The position numbers and the translations under genes are program-made. A stretch of DNA of 64,000 nt from Plasmopara viticola (Eukaryota > Oomycota > Peronosporomycetes > Peronosporales > Peronosporaceae): the NCBI GenBank assembly GCA_001695595.3, contig MBPM02000005.1, positions 186,001-250,000 on the forward strand, written 5' to 3'. Below the pieces are notes generated by a model that saw nothing but the letters and a program-made list of their open reading frames with translations, searched no databases and was not told where the DNA came from. How positions within the stretch are numbered: position 1 is the stretch's first letter; every line of letters begins with the position of its first letter. This document shows, piece by piece, positions 23,720 through 34,686 of this stretch.

Positions 23720-24960
23720 TGTGGAAACTGGTGGAGGCTTCTTTTTCAAGAAACGTTGGGAAACTGATGCTTGCTCTGGTCTAATTTGGCTACACATGAA
23801 TCTTCTTGGCCTTTTTAAGCTTTGCAATGAATGTCGGATCAAGCCTGAACGAAGCTTACATCCTGCAGGCTTATCCTATCTTCGACCGTACCCGTCTCCC
23901 CATTTATAAGAGCACGTAATTAAGAACTATCGTGGTTACAGACATGTCTACTCGGACCCTCTTCGTCTTATTAAAAGCTCAATCTCGTATGAGTCCACAT
24001 CATAGCTTTAGCCTTTTTTTCATACGTGTCTCAAGAATTTAATTCTCTTGGCCTCAAAATTTCTGAAAGGGATCCTATCAGCAAGCAGCTGATCTGTTAT
24101 TTCGCCGTCTACGCTATGGACTAGTTCATGTCACGGCTGTGATTCCATCCTACCCTGTTTTGAGCATGCACGAGATGATATGTTCGTAGGTCTGGTAAAG
24201 GCTCTAGTAGCGATACGTTTGATGACTTGGACAACATATTTCGCCGCAAGGTCACACCGACTCTCGATGAGAGCCGGGCTATTGTAGCACTGCACCAAAC
24301 GAGGTACCCCTGCAAGCGTAATGGTGGAAATTTATTTAGCTTATTCTCTTTGAAGCTCCTGATACGCTACCTGGTGATCATGTTGATAGATAAACACTTA
24401 AGACTTGGCAAGAACCCACTTTTGGACTCATGATTGTCTTAACTGTGTCGGGATCTGATCATATGTGTACACACGCGAAATGTCTCACAAAAAAACCATC
24501 GCTATCCGTCGCTTCACTCCTGAAAAGCTTACTTTTGCAATCACGCTGATGCCAATTTATCAGGATGAATGTTGTGCTTGGCCTGCCGAACGAAGTTTTT
24601 ACATTGTGGTCTTTGTTGACGATTTGAGCAATCTGAGTCTGCGTCAGGCACGGTTGATGATGTCGACATAACAGCGCTGTTGCTTAATTTCGTCTCTCGA
24701 TGACGGTAAATTATAGAGTTAATTGGTGACCTCAGAGTGAGATAATTAATTTACGGACTGATCTATTGGCGTATTTCAGGCGTCTCTTGATGAATTTTCG
24801 GCAAGTCGACGATCAAAAAGCACGTAGGAACTATGACTCCATAGACGTGTTGCGCAGTGTGCATGCGGAGTGCCGGAGTTTTCTGCTCATGTTCGCTGAG
24901 TTTGCGTTGAACAATGTCCACTCATTCGTATCCAGACTGGAGGCCTCATTACGCAAATGA
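23720..24960 (+). pseudogene. Ty3/gypsy integrase relic
   Basis: In order on the plus strand: CNEC (23823) followed by a LHPAGLSYLRPYP stretch, matching the end of the gypsy integrase zinc-binding domain and its linker (C-x2-C...AGLLQPLPIP). Then IVVFVDDLSNLSL at about 24597-24640, matching the core strand with the first catalytic Asp (IVVFVDRLSKM). Then DVLRSVHAEC and FAEFALNNVHS at about 24860-24925, matching the conserved VLRS...LAEFALNNAVH block. Reading frames change between blocks and stops are frequent, so the element is dead. About 650 bp separate the zinc-binding and core blocks, far more than in an intact enzyme, which implies an insertion. Protease, RT and LTRs were not found around it. 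Confidence 0.75.
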
Positions 24961-25257
24961 GTTAGTCAGCCCATGCATGTAAAATCATCACATAACAATA
25001 ATCAGTCTCTACAAGGTAGAATTACTATACTAAATAGTAATTGTCGGATTTTCATACCACAGAAACCTAAATAAGATTTGTATCACAAGTGATTGTGCAA
25101 ATTAAACAATCGACGAGAATCGACCGCAAACCCTTGGATTTCAGGCAGATTCATAAGGCAATTTTCGGAATGACACATAATCAATCGAGAGCAATACATT
25201 GCTTGGGTGAAGCGCATGTAATTTAATGTTAAAATTACACACCTCGGTAAAGTTTAT
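24961..25257. other. AT-rich spacer
   Basis: An AT-rich spacer between the gypsy relic and the stop codon of the minus-strand secreted-protein locus. Nothing else seen. Confidence 0.5.
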
Positions 25258-25594
25258 TTACCAAAATCGAAGTCCATGGACATAATCATTTGTAGTACTA
25301 AGGGCGTCGTCGACTTTATCCATAGCGTTATCGGTAGTTTTTTCGACAGCGTTCGTAGTCGCGTCCTCGACGCCATCTCTGACATTTCTCGCATTGTTCG
25401 CAATGACACGTCCTCCATCGACCGCGTTGCCAGCAGCATCTACGGTGACAGCAGACCTCATCTGCGGTTTTGACGGTGGCCTTACCGACGTCACTTGTCG
25501 AATCTTCGACGGTAGTCCAGAAATCATCGAAAGGGTTTGCGGTCGTGTCGGCCAACGCGAACGCAACGAGTAGGAAGGACGAAAGAAGGCGCAT
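25258..25594 (-). pseudogene. Small secreted protein gene with an apparent +1 frameshift
   Basis: The minus-strand ATG at 25594 starts a good signal peptide (MRLLSSFLLVAFALA, cleavage near residue 16). Mature sequence follows (NPFDDFWTTVEDSTSDV, KTADE). In that frame the protein then turns abruptly into an implausible Cys/Arg-rich stretch ending at 25328. The overlapping frame instead gives Ala/Asp/Asn/Val-rich sequence (VDAAGNAVDGG, NNARNVRDGVEDATTNAV) to a stop at 25258. That sequence is compositionally continuous with the start. One extra base around 25455-25460 would explain the switch. A 24-nt GTAAGG...CAG segment nearby is far too short, and the wrong length, for an intron fix. Function unknown; resembles other short secreted proteins of oomycetes only in layout. 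Confidence 0.55.
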
Positions 25595-26390
25595 AGTTTG
25601 TAAGGACCACGATGGACGCGGCTGCTTTCACGCAAATTAAGAAGTAGACAGCGCGTTAGAAAAAAAAACAAGCCGAGATTTGCAAATTGCGCGATTCTCG
25701 AGGAACACTTGGTATTTTTCCAGCAGGTCAATGCTCGCCGAAAGTAAAAGATTTATTGCTTGCCGCGGCGAGCCCTGGGACTGGCTCAGCCTCGTTTGCG
25801 GCGCACATGATGCCTTTTGCGTCACGATGTCGTGTACTCATACGATGAGCGCCCGCAGAATACAATATATTTGTCGTATTTTTATATTGTAAACGAACAC
25901 CCTAACACGGTCTGGCTTGCCCTGTGATAAAAGGATAATGGACAAAAGAGCAAAAACATGATCGAAAGCCAGGGAGCATGCCCATTTTACGTAATGTCGC
26001 GTCGTTTTTTCATTTTCACTAATGAAGTAGAGAGACGTCGCCTACTTGAAGGACTAGGCGTCATGTGTTCTGCTTGTGATCGCTGGGAAGACCACAATAA
26101 TTGGATGGAAGGTTGGTAATCGGACAGGGCATCCTATGGTTTTTTCATCGATCTGTCGTTTCAAGTTACAAGGGGCATAATCAGGTCCATGCATGAGCTC
26201 TGCTATGTTGGCCTCGTAAAAAAGTGCCGGTAAAATTGCGTGCTGTTTTTACTGCCCATCGTGCCGGCACTGCCAGCATTACATCGTTTCTTGCGATGGT
26301 CATTTCGTCGTTGTAATGTATCGCGTGGGCTGCAACTCACTTGGCAAAGAAACCGCTTTCCACCACAACTGGAGTCAAGAAAATTGCACC
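25595..26390. other. Intergenic region between two divergent secreted-protein loci
   Basis: It presumably holds both promoters. A GGTCATTTCGTCG string at about 26298 loosely resembles the oomycete initiator, about 90 bases before the ATG at 26391. No other gene recognised. Confidence 0.4.
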
Positions 26391-26807
26391 ATGGTCCGCT
26401 TCATAACAGGCACCGCGCTTCTTGCCCTCGTCGTCGCAGTCACTGGGTCGGAAATCGTCGACCCCATGGACGTGGCTTTGGCCGCCACTGAAGAAGCCAC
26501 GACAACGATCCAAGAGCCCGAGTTGAGTGGAGGGAGCCACGCGTCAAACTCGACCCGTGTCACGCCCGTGGTCTTGCCCGAACCTAACACAAAAGCTGCC
26601 ATTTCAGACAGTATCAGCAACGTCATGGTCGAAGAGAGCATCGACCTCTCAGCGTCTGCATCGGCGCCCGAGGACGCAGAACAAGAAGATGTTGACTCAG
26701 CTTCGTCGGCCTCGGACTCGGCCCCGACGTCGGATTCCTCGCATGTGACGCCAGCTATTGCTCTCGCGTCGCTGACTGCGATTGCTGTCACGGGACTCTT
26801 TCTCTAA
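26391..26807 (+). CDS. Ser/Ala-rich secreted protein, probable GPI-anchored surface protein
   Basis: 138 residues from the ATG at 26391 (context CACCATGG). This start is chosen because it begins a signal peptide, MVRFITGTALLALVVAVTGS, while the 25 upstream codons do not. The mature part is acidic and rich in Ser, Ala, Thr and Glu, with one N-glycosylation sequon (ASNSTR). It ends in a hydrophobic tail, TPAIALASLTAIAVTGLFL, right after a Ser/Asp-rich segment (APTSDSSH). Signal peptide plus Ser-rich stalk plus terminal hydrophobic tail is the standard GPI-anchor precursor layout, so a cell-wall or plasma-membrane surface protein is inferred. No cysteines, so it is not an elicitin. The GC-rich codon use contrasts with the flanks, suggesting a maintained gene. 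Confidence 0.7.
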   Translation: MVRFITGTALLALVVAVTGSEIVDPMDVALAATEEATTTIQEPELSGGSHASNSTRVTPVVLPEPNTKAAISDSISNVMVEESIDLSASASAPEDAEQEDVDSASSASDSAPTSDSSHVTPAIALASLTAIAVTGLFL

Positions 26808-27770
26808 CAAGAATCGGGACGAGGTAAAGACGTCTCTATTTTAAAGAATTGTGTGCATATTTGTGAACGTGTGCGTCTTTTTTTTTTAATTTTGGGCCAT
26901 CTGGCGAAATAGAATATAACAACTCGTAAGTTCAGCACAATTGTTGTTGAATGAGGGGACTAGACCCTATCGTCGCTGCTGGTCCTTCTTCCAACGTAGT
27001 CGCTTTGCTCAGAGTGCTTATGATCATCAGATTCGTCCTCTTGGTTGCTTGACCTTTCATCTTACCCGTCGATCAAGCCACGACGACATCAGCATAAAAA
27101 ATGTCGAGGTTATGGCGAATCATTAGCTTAGGAGCTCCAATATAATCACGCCAGAAATCGCTGCCGAAAAAAAGTTATTTACTAATAAATATTTTCTACG
27201 TGAATATTGTGGTTTACTTATTTTGCCACTCAACCTCTGAATGCAATACCTTAAATACGGTCAAGCATCTATAACTGGGAAATTTGACAGCTCTGATCAA
27301 GTAGCCAATAGTCCAAAAAGCAGAGTAACAATAAGACGAGGTTGACCTTATTGTGTGTCTCAAAGTTTGCTTTTGACTTTGTGTGCAGCTTCGTGATAGT
27401 AATTAGCAAGTCACGAGCCTGGCCCTACCATTACTATGCGCTTTTGCTCGCTTCGTGTTAATTGTGGACCAAAATTGCAATGCTTAGCAGAAAGTAAACG
27501 CGCGACAGTGTTGAAAGGATCACTATATCCATGTCAGATACACTGTTTGAATAGTGTGAAACGAGTCGACACCATGAGCGATATCTTCGAGCGATGCAGA
27601 TACAGCGAATGACAAAACAACGTAAAAATCTATCAGTTCCGATCTTTTTTCAAAAGAGCGATCATTTTCAATTATCGTGCCTACGGTGAAGACCAAAGCG
27701 CGGTTTGCGACTTACGATAGGAAGCTACAACCTTGAACCCAATCAAGATATTTTATATAGAGTGTAAAAA
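26808..27770. other. Intergenic stretch, nothing recognised
   Basis: AT-rich sequence between the secreted-protein gene and the MULE relic. It includes a T-run at 26878-26888. No open frame above 61 codons on the plus strand looks coding. Confidence 0.45.
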
Positions 27771-29941
27771 GTGAGTAAAAAATATTTATTGGTAAATAAC
27801 CTCTTTTGGGCAAAAGCAGCTGGTACAATAAATATTGGAGCTTTCAAGCTATATCAGTGGCGCTGTCCCGGAACTAAGAACGAATTTGAATTTCGAATAT
27901 GTGCAGTATCCAAGTTAAATGGATTTTACGGGCAAAAGTTGCGAATAAATTCTTTGATTACAGGAGCCGCTAACCACCACACTCCCTTAGACTTAAATTT
28001 TGAGCGTTGATTGGGCTGCAGCAATCAGGGAATTTTGAAAAATTACAGCATTAAAACTTTTAAATTCAATGTTGCGTGAAATACGCAAAAAGCACACGGG
28101 TTTCGATGATCGATAGAGCTAATAAAGCTTTTATGTTTCATCGCTTGCTTGTGTGCAGCACTCGACGCAGCTCTACGACAATGCGAATGCTCTGTGCATC
28201 CATCGTGGTAGTGCAAATACGAGCACCGTTTGACCCATCCACCGATTGTAATTGCTTGGTACTGGATAGCGAGCTAATTAGGGCAGCAGTAATGTATCCA
28301 ACGCCTGAGAAAATAGACCCAGGCTCGCATCGTCGTCATTCAATTTAGAGCAGACAAAAGAAGAAATCGTCACCAGCTGCCTTAAGACGAAATGGTCGCT
28401 TGGTTTCATCGGGCTCTACAATGCGTACAGACAGCACGCCATCCTGCAACTGCATTTCTCTATTTAGCGTCAATGTTGCTGCCTTTGTAGTATTGCAGCG
28501 ATGCCCACGACTCTCCTGTTGCGACGTCCGTTCCCTTATTCAGTACAAAATTTCGTCATTTCCACCTTTTTCTAAAAGCTCTTTAGTTTATACATATTTG
28601 CGCAATCGAGACGCTTCTTCATATACGTTACAGGATATACCTAGCAATAATTATCTTTGCAACAATGGCAAAAATATAAATGTAAACATTCGAGAATTAA
28701 TACCTTTTAATAGTAATTTACCGCATGAAATCTGCGGGCAGCAATTAGTTATATGCAAGAATTTTATGCGCTTGCTCCGTATGCATTACGCGGCATGGCA
28801 CTGGATGGCACTTTTCTAAAGAACAAAGTTGGAGGTGTGCTGTTTGTGGAGTGTTGCAAAAATGGGAACAATTAAGTTCTGATTTTTGCAGTCGCATTCG
28901 TCAGCAGTGAAACTGCAGCAAATTGGGCGTAGTTCATCAAGTTCCTGCCTCATCCTTTACCTGTACTTCCAGCCTTCGTAATATCTGATCGTTAAAAGGG
29001 ATTAGTGCAAACAATGAAAGCAAATGGTGAAGAGTTACCACATTTCTTTTGCTTACGTCACCTTATGGAAAATCTCAATCTAAAGTTTAGAAACAAGACG
29101 TTGAAGGAACATGCATTATGCTTTGCCCAGGCCATCGTACGAAGCCTAAGAAGAAACTTAATGAAGCTTTTTTGCGAGGCAGTTAAAGGGCTGGCTGAAG
29201 TTGGCTATCGGAAGTGTTTATTGCCTATAGCCCATGCTCACGATATGGAATGCTTACTTCCAATAACGTCGAATTCAAGAACAACGCGCTGAAAAACATC
29301 CGTGAAATGCCGATCTTAGATTGTATGATGGCAATTGAACGCCATGTCGGTACGAAGGGGATTGAATTTGCTGGACAGACCAAACATTGGGGTGTGTTTA
29401 CGTCGTATGGTGCCAGTTGCATCACTTCAATGTTGAAAGTGTACGAGGAAACAATCCAAGAATGTCCAAGTTCAACTACATCGTTTGTCGTGTCGGTTCG
29501 AATTGGAACAAACAAGCCAATGGAGTATGCTGTTGAGGTAAACAGTATCAGTGGTACCTGCACATGCGGTCGTGTGAAGAATTTGGATGCTCTATGTCGA
29601 CACCTCATAGAAGCTTCAAATCAGCGGTCATGTGTAGAATTTTTTTTGGAGATATGTAATCAACCAGAACGCAACTACTTGTCTACGATGAAGCACTCGA
29701 AGTAAAGCCATTTGTGACAAAAAGTGAACTGTTAAAGAGTGAGCATCTTCCACCAAATCCGTTCAACTCAAAACGAAGCGAATCGAATCAACTCAAACAG
29801 AAGCGAATCGAATCACAGCAGGCTACATAAAAAGTTGACGCGCCAAAAAGTGTCTATCGATGCGGCAGCTGTGGTCAAGTGGGACACAACAAGTGTCGAT
29901 GCACCAGTAATTCGCAGCATAAAAGTATATTTTCTTTTGTG
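27771..29941 (+). pseudogene. Mutator-like (MULE) transposase relic with SWIM and zinc knuckle
   Basis: The core is clear. LDGTFLKNKVGGV at 28801 holds the first catalytic Asp of the MULE domain. It continues through VLIFAVAFVSSE, a VISDR segment with the second Asp (about 28980), and HFFCLRHLMENLNLKF (about 29041). Past a frame change at about 29225 come LTSNNVEFKNNALKNIRE and IAERH-type sequence. The SWIM finger C-x-C-x9-C-x-H is at 29559-29603. In a third frame a CCHC zinc knuckle (CGSCGQVGHNKCRC) is encoded at 29861-29902. Three in-frame stops (28873; about 28950; about 28993) interrupt the core. A 27771-28010 frame (GTINIGAFKLYQWRCPG) may be the N-terminal domain. A short direct repeat built on GAAGCGAATCGAAT lies at 29760-29818. 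Terminal inverted repeats were not identified. Confidence 0.85.
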
Positions 29942-30032
29942 GGTTAGGTATATCTTTTCTCCATAGTTTTTACCTCGTAGGTAGATCTTTCCATTCGAAT
30001 TTATTTTTCATTCTCCCTTTTTTAAGTTAAAA

Positions 30033-33000
30033 AAAATATATCCCTCAGTAATATACATACATATAAAGCGATATACGCGACTAATAGAAATTCTAACCGT
30101 TCCGTAATTTACGCAGTAAATACGGTATTGTTGATGTGTCATACAAAATAGCAACAGGCATAAGCCAACCGACTAATAAATTAGCTGTAAATTTTTCAAA
30201 GTGCTTTGAACAAATGCGGATGAGGATCTCTACCATAAAGGAAAAAGATGCAGATGTCAGCCGCCCATCCCGCGCAAAAGTGCTTTGATATGTCGTTTCT
30301 CTATTCTTGTTGCGCGATCGTCTCCTTTCTGAGCAAGTATACATACATACACCAAGAAAAATACAAAAGGTATTGAGTATACTAATATCTAAACAAAAGT
30401 AGATGTGACGACGTCTTGATACCCTATATCGGCCTGTAACCAAGTTTCGCTACTAGCACCAGCTGCAAAGTACACTAAAAAATGTTTTTGTGCGTCGATA
30501 ACATAGCGCCAGTGCAAGCAGGCATCATAGATCCACGAAACCACGTGCAACATGGTTCCACAGGTGGGGAGCAGTTGCGATTACAACTTCTTACAAGGGG
30601 ACAGCATCATGCCGAAAGACAAAGTATAGGCACAGGTCTGCACGTGGGTATCGAAATGTTGTTGAAACAGGGCCACATAGCTTGGTTGGAAGACAATAAG
30701 AATGCGATGAGATATTGACCCTGGAGGTTACAAACGATTTGAGCGGACAATCAGACCATTTTCACCAGAAGAAAAGACAGCTTAACAGGTCGTTAGTGTC
30801 AAAGCAGGTGAGCTTCGATCGGAGTGAGATCAGAGTTTTTAAACCTGGAAGAAGACGATCTTACTGACTTTTTGGCTAAACTAACACCCAGATATATCGT
30901 AGGGTTGGTATTTTTTAAAGGCGGAAATTGTTCTTGATGATACAAATACATCCTTCGCTTTCGACGAAGATGTGTTGGGACAGCCTTGTATACAGCGTAC
31001 GTTGCGTCTTAGATCAATGGCTCCTCCAAAAAAACTCCCATAAATTAAGAAGTAAGACATAGAATGGACTTTATATTGGCAAGAAGTACGGGAACACCAA
31101 AAGCATAATAGGAGATTCAAATTTGTGCACTCGACACTGACTATTTGAGCTCGAGAAATGAACGAAAAGTGGTGACTTGGTCTTGCCTATAAAAAGTTGA
31201 TCAAATATCTATTTTGAGACAAGACGTGTTGCTTAACGATATGTCTGAGTGCTCGTTGTATCGTGCACTGAATTTGATAGGTAAATACTATGAAGTGTGA
31301 ATGGAAAAGCTCTCTGTACCCCCATACGACGATAAGTACGCCTAGTAGAATTGGTCGCTTATGCCACAACGGCTAAATCGCTTTGGGTATTGGTGATCAC
31401 TCAATCGTTTTGACAATCACGTTCGGATCACGAGTTTTAGAAGAGATCGACAGGCTCTGGTGGTCCGTTAAGACCACATAAGGCTTTAAAAACTAATTAT
31501 AATTGTGCAACATTGACAAATGTGTCTTCGCGGAAGAAATTCTTAACTCCTCGACTGCTTCGTAAGCTGACATATGACACGAGTGGGTCTTCAGAAAAGT
31601 GAAAACCGGTTCGGCCTGCCTACGTTGTGCTCTTTGAAGATTTTGAGGAAGTTGTTAGGCGTGGACAATTTTCTGCCTGTGTACAGTGTTGGCTATGCCG
31701 CCGAGCTATAGCTAGTCTATAAAAAGAGAATATTCCGTAGTACTGGGAGGACCAGCACCAGGTTGCTTCAGATATCATCACGAAATGCCTTCAGCAGGCA
31801 CCTGATCTGGCTCTGTTGGCCTGGACAAAGCACTCAAGCGTCCTTTATGACAAATTTACTATGACATCGAATTCACACAACTGCAACTTGATGAGGATGG
31901 ACTCGAGCAAGTCATCTTGTTCCACCCCAGACATTTCAGTGCTGCTGAGCAGGATTATCTCGTTTCTGATGTGGAGTCATTTGTCATAAATTAGGCACTG
32001 GCAAAGGTTTGAGTTTCATATTTTAGGTTCCAAGCCTTTCGCGGTCGATTTATATCTTTCATCTTTGAGGGTGGCCGAAAGAACGCCCTATCTAATCCAA
32101 AGAATGAGATTACGGCTGTCCGTTGTAGCGCATTACAGCTTTTACGTTGAAAGCAAGTCAATTTGCTTGCTGTCGTTCTCATGTGCGGACTAAATTGTTT
32201 TCTAAGACGTGAAGAATTTGTCGGATGCAAATAAACATATTTAGATTCAGGGCCATTTATGCGATATTTTATCGCTGGCGGATTTTCTAATATCTGGAAT
32301 CTATCCCTCGACAACGATCACAGTTGTATAACTATGAGTGATTAGACAGTCTGCTCAATTATTTGGCGGATTAAACCCGATTTGTTGCTGTAAATGGCTA
32401 AGACCTACAGCACAAAAAATATATAGAGGCATATGATGCTCAATTTGCGAACACTTTGGGAGAAATCGTCTATTTGACTCGGTCTTCAAGAACACCTGTA
32501 CAAGGAGGTGTATGAGTATGGATAGCCTGTTGGATCTATGAGGGATAGAACCCGCGAACACACGTCAAATCCTTAACAGATTTTGCCACTATCGTAAGAC
32601 TTTTACAGTCAACTTGCCTTGACGTTGATACTATCATGCCGGTGGTTGCTGACAAGACGGTCATAGTAGTTTTGTTATACACTGTGTGTATTTGGCGCCT
32701 GCTACAGCCAGCACGATCAAGCAAGGCAGTTTTTCAATACAATGCTTGAATTTTATGACCTTCTAGTTACGACGGCGTCGGGTGAAGTTTCACACATTAT
32801 CGCCGCGTTCGGTCAAAGGCTATTTTAGCTCTCGAAAGTCGTTTGAATATTAAAATAGCAGACCGTCTTTAGAATTTTTTTTAATTGTGTACTTGAAGAC
32901 AAATTGCGCAATACGTACGCCGAGGCGCCAATTTTGTGATCTGGCATGCTGCCTATGGCCGATTTTGCACACAACAACGCTGTCCCCGCATCTGCGGACT

Positions 33001-33050
33001 TAGCACCCTTACATTGCTAGGTCACCATGAGTCTTCACTTGTTCTTCGAA
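30033..33050 (+). mobile_element. Degenerate Ty3/gypsy pol (copy A)
   Basis: Domains read in order on the plus strand, with many stops and frame changes. Region 31760-31850 gives a CLQQAPDLALL segment, matching the end of the RT connection (LQQAPVLALP). RNase H: LQLDEDGLEQVILFHPR at about 31885, then LRVAERTPYLIQRM and SVVAHYSFYVESK at about 32065-32155, matching the tether/RNase H end (SPHLSQRM...EYNF.VEYKPG). Integrase: YLAPATASTIKQG at about 32690, then TYAEAPIL and PMADFAHNNAVPAS at about 32915-32995. The 5' part (30033-31700) should contain gag, protease and RT but is too decayed to assign. The whole segment is a direct repeat of 61323-64000. LTRs not found. Confidence 0.8.
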
Positions 33051-33738
33051 GCATGATTGGTCAGAGTCAATAATCAAGTTCCAGTTCTCTTACGCTAAGA
33101 CTACTAAGCTACAAGCAGCAGGGTAACAGTTGCTATTGCATTTGCTTGACTAAACAAATGAAGCATTAAATTGGCTCCTTTATGACTACTAAAAGGTCGA
33201 TGCAATTTGGAATTGGAAGTGGTAAGCTTTTCATCTGTAAGCCGCGGCCATTGGGCATTTAGCTATGCTCGCGCTGAGATTTTACGCTCCCTACGCCTAG
33301 CTTTATGACACGCTGACGCTCAGCCATCCTAATGGAGACTTGTCTTAAATCCACCAAGTGTGCAGATTGTAGTCTAAGCCCAAGAGCGTAAAGTATCACG
33401 CCGAGTGAGACAAGAGATTAGCTCTGTCATCTTTAAAGATCAAACAATTTCTAAAGTCAGTTTCCCAACTGAACCGTGGTGGTGGTAGTGCTGAGGAGTT
33501 GGCCATATCACCATTGGCTTATGGATTTTACGCCACCGACTACAATACTGATGATTAATGTGATGTAGTGCTTAAAGTACGCATAATAAACGTAAGGTTG
33601 CACTAAAAAACGATTTCTTTTGAGCCAATTCCCTTCATATATGCCATCTTACTTCGCAGCAGCAGGCAGTGCGCATTTTGTGGCAAGTCAGCACTGGCTT
33701 CCAGTTGCGGAGCCATTCGGAAGCTAACGAGCGCATGG

Positions 33739-34131
33739 GTGGCCTCAAAAGATTCTCCAGTAGCATCAAAGACTAAACACTTCGTCGTCGAGCAAGCAAG
33801 CGCTCTCCTAAGCATCTACAGGTACGCCTGTAGCGCAAGTACACGTGCCGTTTTGGTGGTCTACACATCGCCAGATCACTTTACGCAATATGTAGAGAAG
33901 ATATCGACGGTGCGTGTGCCCAGACTGCAGGCGGGCGAGCGCTCGGGTACCGTGTCTAGCTCTATGGACGCACTACTAGGCGTGCAGTTTATTGCCTCGT
34001 CACGCCACGACTCTCAAGTTTGTGTTAACTTGTACTTCCTGGTAGTGGTAGGTATATATCCAGCAGCGCTCGTGATCGCCATTAATGGAAAATCGATGCA
34101 CGGCGTTGGTCTGCAGCTGAAGTGGGACTGA
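33739..34131 (+). CDS. Unidentified open reading frame
   Basis: 130 codons, higher GC than its surroundings, uninterrupted. No signal peptide. One hydrophobic stretch (NLYFLVVVGIYPAALVIAI) near the end could be a membrane segment or a beta-rich core. I recognise no family motif. It may be a remnant of a larger gene or transposon frame, or chance. Confidence 0.2.
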   Translation: MASKDSPVASKTKHFVVEQASALLSIYRYACSASTRAVLVVYTSPDHFTQYVEKISTVRVPRLQAGERSGTVSSSMDALLGVQFIASSRHDSQVCVNLYFLVVVGIYPAALVIAINGKSMHGVGLQLKWD

Positions 34132-34656
34132 GATGCTCTTTTAACTATGAAGAATTTAAGGCTTGCCACTCGCGACGCAGACGCGGCCTTATTTAACATA
34201 TGTAGTCTTTGCAGGAGATTTTATTGCTGCTAACGTACGCACAGCAGGAATAGTTCCGCATCGTGGCAGTCTATGGTTTCTAAGAAGCAAAGGTAGTAAA
34301 ATTATCATATCACTCTAAAGACAGAACTTCGTGCCTGACATGATATCGATCTCTCTCTTTCTAGACCTTATACATAAGCATCCCTTTATTGAAGAGTTTA
34401 CCATGTTCTTTGAATACATCACGATCACTGCGCCTAGGTGCAACTTAGGCTGCCTGAAAAGTTGATCGAAAACACCTGTTATAACGAAGGATGTGCTCAT
34501 GTCTTTTCGAACTATCTCGGAAAAATTTCGAGCTTTTTACCGCGTTTAGAATTATTCCATTCCGGGCACGGAAGCTTGTGCTGCCTTGTCCCTAGAGTAT
34601 AGACTTTGCGTATAACATTCGAATGCCATGACTTGTTACAGCTAGGGAAGTTCCAA

Positions 34657-34686
34657 ATGCACCCACCACAAATGGGGTGGGTGCAT
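34657..34686. repeat. Perfect 11-bp hairpin
   Basis: ATGCACCCACC (34657-34667), 8-nt loop, exact reverse complement GGTGGGTGCAT (34676-34686). GC-rich stem in AT-rich context. No adjoining gene explains it. Confidence 0.8.

Noticed and set aside
25460..25483. GTAAGG...CAG as an intron that would repair the secreted-protein frame
   Set aside because: Only 24 nt, below any plausible spliceosomal intron, and a multiple of three, so removal would not change the frame.
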